DNA of 64,000 nucleotides. Source: Micropterus salmoides (Eukaryota; Chordata; Actinopteri; Centrarchiformes; Centrarchidae). The translations under genes were made by a program, and so were the position numbers. This document shows, in pieces, positions 11,895 through 22,616 of the stretch. The stretch covers positions 22,301,000 to 22,364,999 of the forward strand of contig NW_024040040.1 of NCBI RefSeq assembly GCF_014851395.1, given 5' to 3'. How positions within the stretch are numbered: position 1 is the first letter of the stretch; each line of letters starts with the position of its first letter. The notes under the pieces were generated by a model that worked only from the letters and a program-made list of their open reading frames with translations, was not told where the DNA came from and did no database searches.

Positions 11895-12612
11895 GTAATA
11901 TGAGTAATGCTTTCCGACTAATGGGTGACATGCTGGCTGTGTACAGTGATCATGATTAGTAAGATGTTTTATCTGAAAGTGTTTCGATTCATTTTTTTTA
12001 AAATGTGTTTCATTTGGTAATTGTTTTTATTTTTTTCAATTTGCAATAGTTAGTTAAATGTGTTCTTCATTTGAAATTGTCGTTGAGATTTTTTTTAGAT
12101 TTAAGTGTTTTGATTTTTAATGGATGAGAACAAACCATTAGGGCTTAGGTTAAGTTTATAAGATGGTCAGATCAAAATTTTCAGAATGAGTCAAACTTGG
12201 TGGTGTAGTATGGTGTAACTGAAAACATTGTAATTGAAAACGAGACCTCCTCCAGTCAGGTCTTAGATCTGTTACACACTATAAATCAAGCTCTCGTTGA
12301 ACTGGAACACTTGCCAACTGTTTTATTAGATGAAATAAATCAAATGAATTAAGACTGCAACCAAAACATCGCCTCTTTACCCAAGCATATCCTGTCTTAA
12401 ACTCCTTTGTCTCTCCAGACCCCTTGAGCCCATTACAAAATGCTCTGAGCTTGAAAATAATGCAAACCCTGCCTTAATCCCACATCCTCAGCCTACCAGA
12501 GTCCCATAAACTACCCCCTCATTGACCAGGTAACAACATTCCTCCCTTGGGGGCAGCGCGACTCAAAATATTGACCCTGTGGCACCTCAACCAAGAGTCA
12601 TATCACAACATG
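11895..12612. other. Unassigned DNA left of the Tc1-like element
   Basis: Mostly A/T-rich. A short leucine-rich open stretch ends at 12,352 and begins after an acceptor-like cctcctccag near 12,255; it might be a further exon of the candidate gene to the left. Nothing here resembles PolB, although the PolB remnant resumes immediately right of the Tc1-like element. Confidence 0.35.
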
Positions 12613-12659
12613 CACTCACCTAAAGGATTATTAGGAACACCATACTAATACTGTGTTTG

Positions 12660-13838
12660 ACCCCCTTTCGCCTTCAGAACTGCCTTAATTCTACATGGCA
12701 TTGATTCAACAAGGTGCTGAAAGCATTCTTTAGAAATGTTGGCCCACATTGATAGGATAGCATCTTGCAGTTGATGGAGATTTGTGGGATGCACATCCAG
12801 GGCACAAAGCTCCCGTTCCACCACATCCCAAAGATGCTCTACTGGGTTGAGATCTGGTGACTGTGGGGGCCATTTTAGTATTTTAGGGGCGGCTGTGGCT
12901 CAGGAGGTAGAGCGGATTGGCCGTTAATCAGAAGGTCGGCGGTTCAATCCCTGGCTCCCCCTGGTTGCGTGTCGAAGTGTCCTTGGGCAAGATACTGAAC
13001 CCCGATTTGCCCCTGGCGGCTATCCCGCCAGTGTATGAGTGTGAATGTTAGTTTCCGTTAGTTTTGAGTGGTCGCAAAGACTCGAAAGGCGCTATACAAG
13101 TACGGAGCATTTACAGTGAACTCATTGTCATGTTCAAGAAACCAATTTGAAATGATTCGAGCTTTGTGACATGGTGCATTATCCTGCTGGAAGTAGCCAT
13201 CAGAGGATGGGTACATGGTCAGAAACAATGCTCAGGTAGGCCGTAGCATTTAAACAATGCCCAATTGACATTAAGGGTCCATACCACCAACAGCCTGCAC
13301 AGTGGTAACAAGGCATCCATGTTCTCATTCTGTTTACGCCAAATTCTGACTCTACCATCTGAATGGCTCAACAGAAATCGAGACTCATCAGACCAGGCAA
13401 CATTTTTCCAGTCTTCAACTGTCCAATTTTGGTGTGCAAATTGTAGCCTCTTTATCCTATTTGTAGTGGAGATGAGTGGTACCCGGTGGGGTCTTCTGCT
13501 GTTGTAGCCCATCCGCCTCAAGGTTGTGCGTGTTGTGGCTTCACAAATGCTTTGCTGCATACCTCGGTTGTAACGAGTGGTTATTTCAAAGTTGCTCTTC
13601 TATCAGCTTGACTCAGTCGGCCCATTCTCCTCTGACCTCTAGCATCAACAAGGCATTTTCGCCCACAGGACTGCCGCATACTGGATGTTCTCTTTTCACA
13701 CCATTCTTTGTAAACCCTAGAAATGGTTGTGCGTGAAAATCCCAGTAACTGAGCAGATTGTGAAATACTCAGACCGGCCCGTCTGGCACCAACAACCATG
13801 CCACGTTCAAAATGGCTTAAATCACCTTTCTTTCCCAT
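12660..13838 (-). pseudogene. Tc1-like transposase (broken)
   Basis: The cut-and-paste transposase of the surrounding element. It starts at ATG 13,836-13,838 with MGKKGDLSHFERG and an N-terminal paired-type helix-turn-helix (SISQSAQLLGFSRTTISRVY). An HTH/AT-hook-like second half follows, then the catalytic region with the first Asp in AWSDESRF. The frame breaks near 13,580. The catalytic domain continues at 13,219-13,560, where an internal deletion fuses distant parts near 13,210-13,320, and a SINE at 12,886-13,110 splits the remainder. The remaining C-terminal portion lies at 12,660-12,880. It is inactive. Confidence 0.85.
12886..13110 (+). repeat. tRNA-derived SINE
   Basis: The head begins gggcggctgtggctcagga, with an A-box-like TGGCTCAGGAGG and a B-box GGTTCAATCCC at 12,940-12,950, the two internal RNA polymerase III promoter elements of a tRNA. 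The body ends in aaggcgctatacaagtacgg, which resembles the L2-type tail of many fish SINEs. It interrupts the Tc1-like transposase between ccattttagta and cagtgaactc, so it is younger than that element. Candidate target duplications (attttag / atttacag) are imperfect. Confidence 0.8.
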
Positions 13839-13980
13839 TCAGTTTGGAGTTCAGGAGATTGTCTTGACCAGGACCACACCCCTAAATGCATTGAAACAAC
13901 TGCCATGTGATTGGTTGACTAGATAATTGCATTAATGAGAAATTGAACAGGTGTTCCTAATAATCCTTTAGGGGAGTGTA

Positions 13981-16437
13981 GATTCTGCAATTATGAAATA
14001 CGCCAGGTGTTGCTTTCCTGTGATGAGAAATTGGTCTCTGACGTTACAGACAAGAGTGAGATGCACCAGTGCTACATCCAGACACTACCCCCTGAAACAA
14101 AACACACAGAAGAATTGGTGTTTTATGATTTTGAAACATACGTCAATGAAGATGGCGTTCACATACCCTTTTTGGTGTGTACAAAAACATTAGATGGCAA
14201 AACATGGAGCTCTCAGGGCAGAAATTGTGAGGAGTTTCTCATGCATTTCAGACGCCCTCTGTACATAAATGCTGTTTATTGCTCACAATGCGCGAGGTTT
14301 TGACTCCTACCTACTCAACGCCATGCTTAAACAAGCATTAAAACCCTCTTTGATTTTGCAAGGTTCCAAAGTCATTTGTATCACAGATCTAGATTTTGAT
14401 AAAAAATACATGGACTCACTGTCCTTTCTTTCCATGCATTTAGCCGATATGCCAAAAGCGCTCGGTTTCGATGACAGAATTAAAGGTTTTTTTCCCGCAT
14501 CATTTTAGCTCTGCTGCCCATTTAACCTACATAGGCCCCTACCCAGAGCCAAAAATGAACGCATGACAACGGTACAACTGAAAGACTTTAACTCCTGGTA
14601 TGAGACGGCACGCTGCGGTACATTTGATTTCTTGAAAGAGGCTCGTCTCTATTGTGAAAATGATGTTGAGATTCTCGCAGAGGGGTGCATGCTGTTCAGA
14701 AAACAGTATCGATGAAACTGCGGTTGATCTGTTTATGCCGTGCGACTATAGCATCTGCATGCATGAAACCAACTTCCTTCCTCCTAAATCTTTAGCCATC
14801 CCCGACCCCAATAACTACAGACGCCAGTTCAAAACATATTCAAACGCAGGCTGTCCCACTTTTTTCAAAGCTCATGAGACCAACCCTCTGACTAGCTGCC
14901 CTTTTGAGGAGTTGCATGCGAGCTGTGAGGAGAAATTACGTGAGTTACAGGCCATCCACAATGCTAAAGTGATTGTCATGAGAGAGCACAAGTGGAAAGA
15001 TTACAAAAATCACATCAGGGCTTAAAAGATTTTCTCAAACAGTATAATGCTCCTCAACCTCTCTCCCCGCGAAGCTTTTTATGGTGGTCAAACCTGTGCA
15101 GTAAAGTTGAGACACACTGCAGCTGCTAATGAAACGGTAGACTACTTTGATGTGACATCACTGTATCCCTATGTCAACTGTAGCTTTCCCTATCCTTTAG
15201 GGCACCTGAAAATAATCTACAAAGATTTCAAAAAACCCCAAAGCTACTTTGGAATAATCAGAGCCAGAATCTGTCCGCCACAGGGGTTATTTTTTTCTGT
15301 TTTGCCATATAGAACTGTCGCTGGTAAGCTTGTCTTCATACTCTGCCGAACGTGCACTGAACTTAATTGGAGGAGGGCCCATGTCAACACAGTGATGAGG
15401 ACAGAGCGTTGACAGGGGTCTGGGTCACTGCTGAATTTAACAAGGCCTTGGAGATGGGGTATCGGGTAGCTGAGATCACAGAGGTATGGCAATTTGATAG
15501 AGCGACTCGATCAGTACATGCACACTTTTCTGAAGGGTAAACAGGAAGCTTCAGGTTACCCCCCTGAAGCCAAAGATCAGGATCCCGAGAAAAGTACATC
15601 AAGGACTATCAGACCAATCAGGGTATTTTGCTGGATGCGGCTAAAATTCATCAGAATCCTGCAAAAAGACAAGTCTCCAAATTATGTCTCAACACATTCT
15701 GGGGGAAATTTGCACAACGTTCGAATCAGACTCAGACTAAACTAGTCACTGACCCTGAAGAGTTTTTTTTAACTTTGTTTTCTGGAAAATATAAAGTTAA
15801 TACTTTTCCTTTGTCAACGACAAAACAGCAATGTTGCAGTGGACTTATGGCGAGCAATGTATTGCCCCTCCAAACAAGGTAGACCACGTCTTTATAGCTG
15901 CTTTCACCACAGCTTATGGGCGACTAAAGTTGTACAGTTATTTGGAGCAGCTGCAGGAGAGGGTCGCATTATGATACAGACAGTATTATCTATGTCACAA
16001 AAGAGGGGGAGAGACGGCTTGACATGGGTAATTACATGGGAGATTTGACTGATGAGTTAGATGGTGATAGCATAAAAGAATTTGCGGCCGCGGGTCCAAA
16101 AAGTTATGCATACCAAACTCAAAACAAGAAAGTAGTGTTTTGTGTAAAGGGTATCACTAAAACACATGATTGTTGTAAACGAGTTAACTTTAACAGCGTC
16201 AAACAGTTGGTGGAGAATTATGTGCTAAACTCTGATGATGGGGGTGTCATTGAAACACCTCAGCACAACATTGTACAAGATAAAAGCGTTTTTTTTCTTA
16301 GAAACTCATTCCAGAAAAGGTTTAGAGTGGTGTATGACAAGAGATGGTTACTGAACCAAGGTCAAACCCTTCCTTTTGGCTATTTGAAGAAAAAAATTAA
16401 AAAAAAAAATAATGTTGGAAATCCAATGAAATTGTAA
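13981..16437 (+). pseudogene. Polinton/adintovirus-like DNA polymerase B (degraded)
   Basis: Protein-primed family B DNA polymerase of a Maverick/Polinton-type element, which would copy the element's own DNA. Visible motifs in order: exonuclease DFET (14,127-14,138), exonuclease HNARGFDSYLL (from 14,284), polymerase motif A DVTSLYP (from 15,149), motif B NTFWGKF (15,691-15,711) and motif C YDTDS (15,970-15,984). The C-terminal region near 16,350-16,380 reads TLPFGY. These lie in several different frames with breaks near 14,300, 14,505, 14,690, 15,030, 15,400, 15,600, 15,770 and 15,890, so no polymerase can be made. The N-terminus is missing at the Tc1-like insertion. All key catalytic residues remain legible, suggesting moderate age. 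Confidence 0.9.
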
Positions 16438-16640
16438 TGTACACTGAACTGCAAAAGAATAAAAAGATCAAATTCGTCGGACTGCCTGATTCATTTGATG
16501 AAATCCTCTTTCAAGCTGGTCAAAATCATCTTATTATTTTGGATGATGTCATTTTTCAGGCCTCTGATCACCCTGAAGTTGTGAAAATTTTCACACAGTA
16601 CAGGCATCACAAACGTGAGTGTTATCACGTTTAAAAAGGA
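16437..16640 (+). pseudogene. FtsK/HerA-type packaging ATPase, C-terminal remnant
   Basis: The short frame after PolB contains a hydrophobic strand followed by two aspartates (LIILDD, near 16,530), a Walker B motif, then a conserved IFTQYRHHK segment. This matches the genome-packaging ATPase of Polintons and adintoviruses. The N-terminal half with the Walker A loop is absent; the junction falls in an A-rich tract near 16,390-16,430. A frameshift near 16,615 ends the frame. In intact relatives this ATPase pumps DNA into the capsid. It is non-functional here. Confidence 0.7.
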
Positions 16641-16947
16641 ATGCGCCTTTACGGAGGGCTTTGTCATGCCACACCTCAAAGGCGTAAAGATATTCTCAAC
16701 AATTGCTTATCGGACTTTCTTCAGTCTTTGTGGGAACTTTCTTTGAATCTTTTAAAAGGAAACATTCCTATGACCTCAGCTCAATATGACAAACTCAAAA
16801 AACAAATGAAAATTATAAGGCTGCTGGCTAATAAAAAAAAAACCTTAAAACCAAACATAGGGCTCTGAGAAAACAGTCTGGAGGCTTTCTGTTACCTCTT
16901 CTTTCAACAATCCTTCCAGTCATTGTGGGAGGGCTAATTAATAGATA
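16641..16947 (+). pseudogene. Small basic Polinton virion-type protein (frameshifted)
   Basis: The frame opens with a segment containing ATPQRRKDIL and NIPMTSAQYDKLKKQ, a pattern I recognise from a small (about 100-residue) conserved protein found after the ATPase in Polintons and adintoviruses. A shift in the A-run near 16,835-16,850 moves the C-terminus to another frame, where QSGGFLLPLLS and a hydrophobic tail end near 16,947. A basic body with a hydrophobic end suggests a capsid-associated or membrane-active role; this is inference. The exact function in the family is not known to me. Confidence 0.6.
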
Positions 16948-16968
16948 AATCATGAGTCAGAAAATGTT

Positions 16969-17590
16969 TTGGTGACGCCTCAGCAACTAAACCGCCTGAA
17001 TCAGTTGGTAGCTTCTGCACCCAACGCTGAAACAATGAGACATACGGTAGAAAATTTTTTGGATGAAAAAATGAGGGCAATACTAAACGAAGATGTTATG
17101 AACGCTTATGAAAAAATTTGGAAATACAATGCCCTGCTGCAAAGATACCTGGCTCTGGTCAAACAAGGAGAGAAGGAAGCACGCCATATTACTCTGACAG
17201 TAGCTAAAGATTCTGAGGCACAAGAACAGCAAGTAGATGAAGAAGAAGACAAGAAACTGGATGAAACAGCAAGGGAGGTTGTACAAAACTTGCCGGCTCG
17301 CTATCGTAGGAATGCACAGTACATCATGAAGAAATTAACCAAGAGCCGGGGCGGGTGGACTCCAAGGGGAGAGTTTGTGTATAATGGATGTGGTTGTGAA
17401 AGGTTCACACCTGCTGGACTTGTTTAAAAGTCTGACCGTCTCTTAAAAAATCCCAACCTCCTAAGGGTTGGACAGGTTTTTTGAATACTTTGTCAGAACT
17501 CAACATCACTTTATCAATGATGAGTAACCCTCAAGCTTGAGAGCAATATAGGCATCGTCAAACGGTAGGACCCCGGGAAGATAAGAGGTG
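16969..17590 (+). pseudogene. Conserved Polinton protein (TPQQL family), start lost
   Basis: About 150 residues beginning VTPQQLNRLNQLV, with helical and charged regions and an acidic stretch (EEDKKLDE) followed by LPARYRRNAQYIMKKL. The pattern recurs in Polintons and adintoviruses; its role is not established. The position expected for the initiator is TTG (16,969-16,971) rather than ATG, so the start appears lost. The C-terminus shifts frame near 17,400, where the expected HLLDLFK segment is found. A later block near 17,446-17,545 (PPKGWTGFLNTLSELN) looks like the family's end domain, again shifted and interrupted by stops. Confidence 0.6.
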
Positions 17591-17840
17591 ATGTCCCTGC
17601 CAATAAAGAAGGGAAGAAGGAAAAAGCACACACCCCGTGCCCCTCGCTGAGATACTGAGGATGATGAGATGTCTCCCTTACTATTTAAGAAGGGAAGAAA
17701 ACACAGACGAACATCTAAAACCCCCCAGTAGGAAGAGGTGGAAACCTTGCCACCCTTAAGAAAAGAAAAAAGAAAGAAACTCACCCCCCTCACTCAACGA
17801 TGGCTAAGTCAAACTAAAGTTATTTGTCTCAAGATTCATC
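17591..17840 (+). other. Lysine/arginine-rich coding remnants
   Basis: Three short open stretches in one region encode basic runs after acidic or proline-containing leaders (for example KKGRKHRRTSKTP near 17,690-17,725 and a KEKRKKLTPLTQ stretch near 17,758-17,795). They look like degenerate repeats of a basic, DNA-condensing type protein. I cannot assign a family, and the region is interrupted by stops. It lies between the TPQQL-family gene and the protease in the Polinton-like element. Confidence 0.35.
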
Positions 17841-17849
17841 TTTATTTAT

Positions 17850-17970
17850 TCAATTCAATTCAATTTTATTTATATAGCGCCAAATCACAACAACAGTTAT
17901 CTCACAGCGCTTTTCATAAAAGAGCAAGTCTAGACCGTACTCTGTGATGTTATTTACAGAAGCCCAACAG
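17850..17970 (-). repeat. 121-bp L2 3'-end insertion with 9-bp target duplication
   Basis: A severely 5'-truncated L2 end, starting CAATTCAATTCAATTTTA and ending at the cccaacag motif. It is flanked by TTTATTTAT at 17,841-17,849 and 17,971-17,979, a clear target-site duplication. It inserted beside the 3' end of the protease remnant. Confidence 0.85.
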
Positions 17971-17975
17971 TTTAT

Positions 17976-18240
17976 TTATAAGTTGTAGCAGTCTTTGAAC
18001 ATTTGTAAAGAACAAACTGTGTGGTGAAAAGATCCGGCTCTTTGTTGCCTCATACAACGTTGATATCTTTTCACAAAATTTGATACCATAGAATCATTTC
18101 TTGTAAAATCATCATGATACAAAGTCAGCACATTCTCAAAAGATAGGCCGCAGGCTCGATGACACAAATAGAACACACAATGCTGACCACATGTGGTAGA
18201 CAGGACATGCTGAAACTGTCGTATGATGATGATGAAATGG
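17976..18240 (-). pseudogene. Adenain-like cysteine protease, C-terminal part
   Basis: Minus-strand frame with TCGQHCVFYLCHRACG (cysteine of TCGQHC at about 18,178-18,195), followed by a DDFTRND segment and a basic helical end, stop just past 17,976. This matches the C-terminal half of the adenovirus-type protease of Polintons, which cleaves virion precursor proteins. The N-terminal half with the catalytic His and acidic residue is missing; the frame runs out near 18,240 where L2 sequence begins. It points opposite to the other Polinton-like genes in the window. Confidence 0.7.
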
Positions 18241-18627
18241 TTTCACACTTTTTTTTTTTAAATTCCAGGATACTTTTGGGGTAATGTGAAAACTCTGGTG
18301 AGAGTTTGCAGCAGTGAGGTAATACTTTACTCTATCTTTCCTACTCTTGAGGTGCTATTTCTTTGCACTTTTACTGAGCAATCCACTGGAATCTGAAGGC
18401 CGGCTGAGCAAGATCAAACAACTGGGTGTGTGTCCCACCCACTGAAACCAAGCTTTTGTCTTGTTAATCCGGAGGGCGATCTCAGCTTGGTGCAATCATT
18501 CTTAATGCCCAACACCTGTGTGCAATTAGACTCACAGTACTTCAGTGAAACCTACCACTGAAGCGTCAGCGTTAGCGTCTGCTCCTTGTGTGAAGACCTA
18601 CTTGGGTAAAGACTAGCAAGTCTATCT

Positions 18628-20270
18628 GTGCAAGGCCACCTACAAGAGAAGCTTTTTCCCTTTCTGAGGCACACCTACTCACCTAAAGCTGCCACCTACA
18701 ACTACACTCAGGCCATGTGCTACTACACTATTCCTATTGTCTCCGGTCCACGCAAGAGGTATCATGCCATCAAGCACAGAAATCAGGCACCACCCACATC
18801 TGTTTACTTGTCTGTTGGGTCATGGAACTGCCAGTCGGCAGTCAACAAAGCTGACTTCATCACTGCTTATGTTAACACATTATCTCTCAGGCTACTGGCG
18901 CTAACTGAGACCTGGATCAAACCAGAAAACTCTGCTACCCCTGCTGCGCTGTCGACCAATTACTCTTTCACCCACACCCCCCGGCCGTCTGGTAGGGGTG
19001 GTGGGACTGGGTTCTTAATTTCCAACAAATTGAAATTCACACAGCTGCTAACCCCGAATCAATATGCCTCCTTCGAATACCATGCTGTATTTGTGTCCGC
19101 TCCGGTAAAGGTCTCTGTGATTGTCATATACCGTCCACCAGGACAAATGGGTAACTTTGTGGAGGAGCTAGACACACTGCTGTCTTCAATCCCAGAGCAT
19201 GACTGTCCCCTACTTGTCCTCTGTGACATGAACATTCACTTAGACAATTCAAACTCAGCAGACTTCCTGTTTCTGATTCAGTCCTTTGATCTAACACGGG
19301 TTCTCAGCCCCCCGACCCACAAAGCTGGCAAGGTGCTTGACCTCGTTCTTGTCCGAAAGTGTGCCACAGAGTGCCTAACAGTCACACCTCTACATGTGTC
19401 GCACCACTATTTCATTCAGTTCACGGTATGCCTACAGGAAAAGCCCATTCTTCCAACACCATTGGTTTCACACCGCTGCAACCTCCCCAACCTGTCTCCC
19501 GCTCACTTTGTCTCAGTGGTAGCTTCCGCTCTACCCACCCTCAACACATTTTCCTCACTTGAGGTCAATGATGCCACACAATCTCTGTGCTCTACACTAA
19601 GCTCGTGCCTGGATAGCCTGTGTCCTCTATCCACCAAGCCTGCTCACCCAAACCAGCCCCACCCGTGGCTGATACCATCCGTGGGCTCCATACTGATCTC
19701 AGAGCGGCTGAAAGAAAATGGCGAAAAACCAAAGACCCCGCCGACCTTAAGGGCTACCAATTGCTCCTATCCTCCTTCCCAACAAGCATCAGTGCTGCCA
19801 AAACTGCGTTCTATAATGACAGAATAAGCAGTAACACTGACTCAAGGGAATTATTTTCCACTTTTAAAGCGCTACTAAATCCTCCTCCACCACCCACAAA
19901 CTTGTCTGCTGATACCTTTGCTGCCTTCTCCACAGGCAAAGTGGAGGATATAACTAGCCAATTCTTTGAAACACTCAAACTCAACCATTGTAGCAGTCCT
20001 ACTACATCTTTTCCTCTGCCCTTCCAGGTCAGTGGTTGTTCACTCTCCGCGTTTACTCCTCTCACAGAGAGCGAAGTATCAGAACTCTTGACCCGTAGCC
20101 GTCCAACTACATGCCCACTGGACCCGATTCCTACGAATCTCCTCCAAGCCATATCTCCTACTGTGGTCCCGACAATCACTCGTGATAAATACTTCTCTGG
20201 CTTCAGGAACCTTCCCGACCACTTTCAAAAGGGCTCGGGTTACACCCTTGCTCTAAAAGCCCTCACTTGA
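18628..20270 (+). pseudogene. L2 ORF2, endonuclease and linker
   Basis: The N-terminal half of the L2 polyprotein. An apurinic-type endonuclease is recognisable from SWNCQSAVNKADF, LALTETWIKP, VIYRPPG and LLVLCDMNIHLD. In active elements it nicks target DNA to prime reverse transcription. The reading frame is open from 18,628 to 19,827. A 4-nt loss near 19,672, relative to the right arm, shifts the linker into the frame seen at 19,620-20,270. The linker includes ERKWRKTKDPADLKGYQ. The protein is cut by the nested insertion at 20,317. Confidence 0.85.
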
Positions 20271-20316
20271 CCCAACTCAAGTTGAGAACTATTGACCAGT
20301 GTCTCTTCTACCTTTT

Positions 20317-21148
20317 CAATTCAATTCAATTTTATTTATATAGCGCCAAATCACAACAACAGTTATCTCACAGCGCTTTTCATAAAAGAGCAGGTCTAGA
20401 CCGTACTCTATTATGCTATTTACAGAAGCCCAACAGTTCCCACCAAGAGCAAGCACTAGGCGACAGAGGCAAGGAAAAACTTCCTTTTAAGAGGCAGAAA
20501 CCTCGAGCAGAACCATGGCTCAGGGTGGGCAGCCATCTGCCTCGACCGGTATTTTAAATATGTCATCATTGGTTTAGCCTGCATACAGTAACATATCAGC
20601 AAATAACTACACAGTACAGAGGTGGACTGCTGCCACATCAGTTGCAGCTTCACCAATATGTAACATCGACAGCCACAGTCAATATCTGACAGCCAGGCCA
20701 GCATATTCCTTCATTTAAACTCCATTTAAAATGATTTATTCGAGATACAAAACCACAAGGGTGCCTGTGTGTCATTGTTTTATTTTTCCTACACAACACA
20801 GACTTAAGTTAGGCCGTGTGGTACTTTACTGACACCCGCAAAACAAACAAAAAAAGAAAAACCTTATCTATTGTCATAGGTTATACATTAGTTTTGTTGA
20901 GTTGTCTCTGAAATAGAAAGTTGGCATCTGAAAAATACATGATTGTAGTTGTTACACAAAATAAGGTTGGAGGAGGTAACAAATTGATTGTGTCCTCGAC
21001 CCACATTTGTAAGTATCAAGCATTCCCCTTTTTTCTAAGAAACAATTTATGTGCGTCAACGCAAATCCCGTCTTCGCACTGTTCATCCTGTGTATGGCTT
21101 TAAATGGGGTTTAAAGACTTGGCAAGATAACAAGGCAATGATAACTTA
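20317..21148 (-). mobile_element. Nested chimeric insertion in left L2
   Basis: An 832-bp block splits the L2 reverse transcriptase. Its left part (20,317-20,547) is the 3' end of a different L2 (minus strand, CAATTCAATTCAATTTTA through CTCGACCGG). The rest (20,548-21,148) is unrelated unique-looking sequence with no gene. It has the shape of a LINE-tail insertion carrying upstream non-LINE sequence. Possible short CTTTT duplications flank it. The same insertion is present in the right inverted arm. Confidence 0.7.
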
Positions 21149-21151
21149 ACT

Positions 21152-22450
21152 TTTTTATCCAAAACTATTGAACGGGCAGTATTCAAACAGGTCTCAGAAT
21201 TCCTCTCAGGGAATGACCTCCTAGATCCATATCAGTCTGGTTTTAAGAGTGCCCACTCTACTGAAACGGCTCTTCTGTCTGTAACAGAAGCCCTAAGGTC
21301 AGCTAAAGCTGCAGCCCAATCCTCGGTTCTTATCCTGCTTGACCTATCAGCTGCCTTTGACACAGTCAACCACAGGATCCTGATATCCGCTCTCTCAGCA
21401 ATGGGCATCTCGAGTAAAGCACTCCTGTGGTTCGAATCCTACCTCTCGGGGCGTTCCTACAATGTTTTGTGGCAAAGACAATTATCCTCCTCCCACTGCC
21501 TCTCCACAGGGGTGCCCCAAGGCTCAGTGCTTGGGCCCCTTATCTTCTCAATTTACACAACTTCACTGGGGCCGATCATTCGTTCGCACGGCTTCTCTTA
21601 CCACTGCTACGGCTCAGACGACACGCAACTCTACCTATCCTTCCCGCCAGGCGATCCCACTGTCTCGGCGCGGATCACAGACTGTCTATCAGACATATCT
21701 GCATGGATGAAGGCTTGCCAGCTGCAACTAAACCTTTCTAAGACTGAACCCTTGGTCATTCCAGCCAAGCAATCTATCCACCATAACATCAAACTACAAA
21801 TTGACTCCGCAACCATCACTCCAACCAAGGTGGTGAGAAACTTGGGTGTCGTGATTGATGACCAGCTGTCCTTTTCAGACCATGTTACTACTGTCTCTCA
21901 GTCATGCCGCTTTGCTCTGTACAACATAAGTAAAATCAGGCCCTATCTCACTCAGTACGCCACCCAGCTTCTGGTACAGGCCATGGTTATCTCTCGCATC
22001 GACTATTGCAATGCCCTCCTAGCAGGTCTCCCAGCTTGTGCGGTGAAACCCTTACAAATGGTTCAGAACGCAGCAGCGCTTCTGGTTTTTGATCAGCCCA
22101 AGAGGACTCATGTCACTCCATTATTCAGTCACCTCCACTGGCTCCCCGTGGCCTCCAGAATCAAATTCAAGTCACTAATGCTTGCATACAGAGTGACTAC
22201 TGGGTCTGCACCCATCTACCTAAACTCCATAATACAAACTTACGTTCCTTCTCACCCGCTACGCTCCTCCAACGAACGTCGCCTGGCTCTGCCATCCCTT
22301 CACACAAAGCAATCCCAGTCCCGGCTATTCTCATCTGTGACACCACGATGGTGGAACGAGCTACCACACGCCATCAGAGCAGGGGCATCCCTCTCTAACT
22401 TCAAGAAGCTCTTGAAAACTCATCTCTTCCGAGAACACTTCCTCTTATAA
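21152..22450 (+). pseudogene. L2 ORF2, reverse transcriptase and C-terminus
   Basis: The reverse transcriptase of the left L2. It resumes after the nested insertion with SKTIERAVFKQV, then LDLSAAFDTVNH, TGVPQGSVLGPL, and a C-terminal region ending in LFREHFLL. The catalytic box normally read as YADD is here YGSDD (codons near 21,608-21,622), an inserted residue in the active site. The 349-codon frame from 21,401 is otherwise uninterrupted. Confidence 0.9.
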
Positions 22451-22616
22451 CACCTCTAACTCCTAACCTCTAACATGCACTTCCTGTGCTCTTCTTCTTC
22501 TATCCCCTACAGTGATCTTGTATTGATTGCACTTTTTGTTTTGATTGCACTTTTTGTGAACTCTTACTTCCTTCCCTAGGTATCTACCCCATTGATGTGA
22601 TATGTACTGTGAGCTA

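Larger units (their letters stand above)
12613..13978 (-). mobile_element. Tc1-like DNA transposon
   Basis: Terminal inverted repeats CACTCACCTAAAGGATT (12,613 on) and, as reverse complement, CACTCCCCTAAAGGATT (ending 13,978) bound about 1.37 kb. The right side is followed by TA, the expected Tc1 target duplication; the left flank reads TG, one change from TA. The single gene inside runs on the minus strand. A SINE has inserted into it. The element sits directly against the PolB remnant and probably interrupted the Polinton-like element or its left edge. Confidence 0.9.
18250..22616 (+). mobile_element. L2-type LINE, left copy (nearly full length)
   Basis: A non-LTR retrotransposon of the L2/Maui type, with a 5' leader (about 18,250-18,627), endonuclease (18,628 on), linker, reverse transcriptase (to 22,450) and a 3' end with repeated TGATTGCACTTTTTG near 22,520-22,556. 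The 5' boundary with the protease remnant is not precise. The 3' end joins a reversed major-capsid fragment at 22,617. It carries an 832-bp nested insertion (20,317-21,148). From 19,455 onward it is the left arm of a large inverted duplication. Confidence 0.8.

Noticed and set aside
12886..12960. Functional tRNA gene
   Set aside because: A- and B-box-like sequences are present, but the stem pairing is poor, a SINE body follows and it interrupts a transposon.
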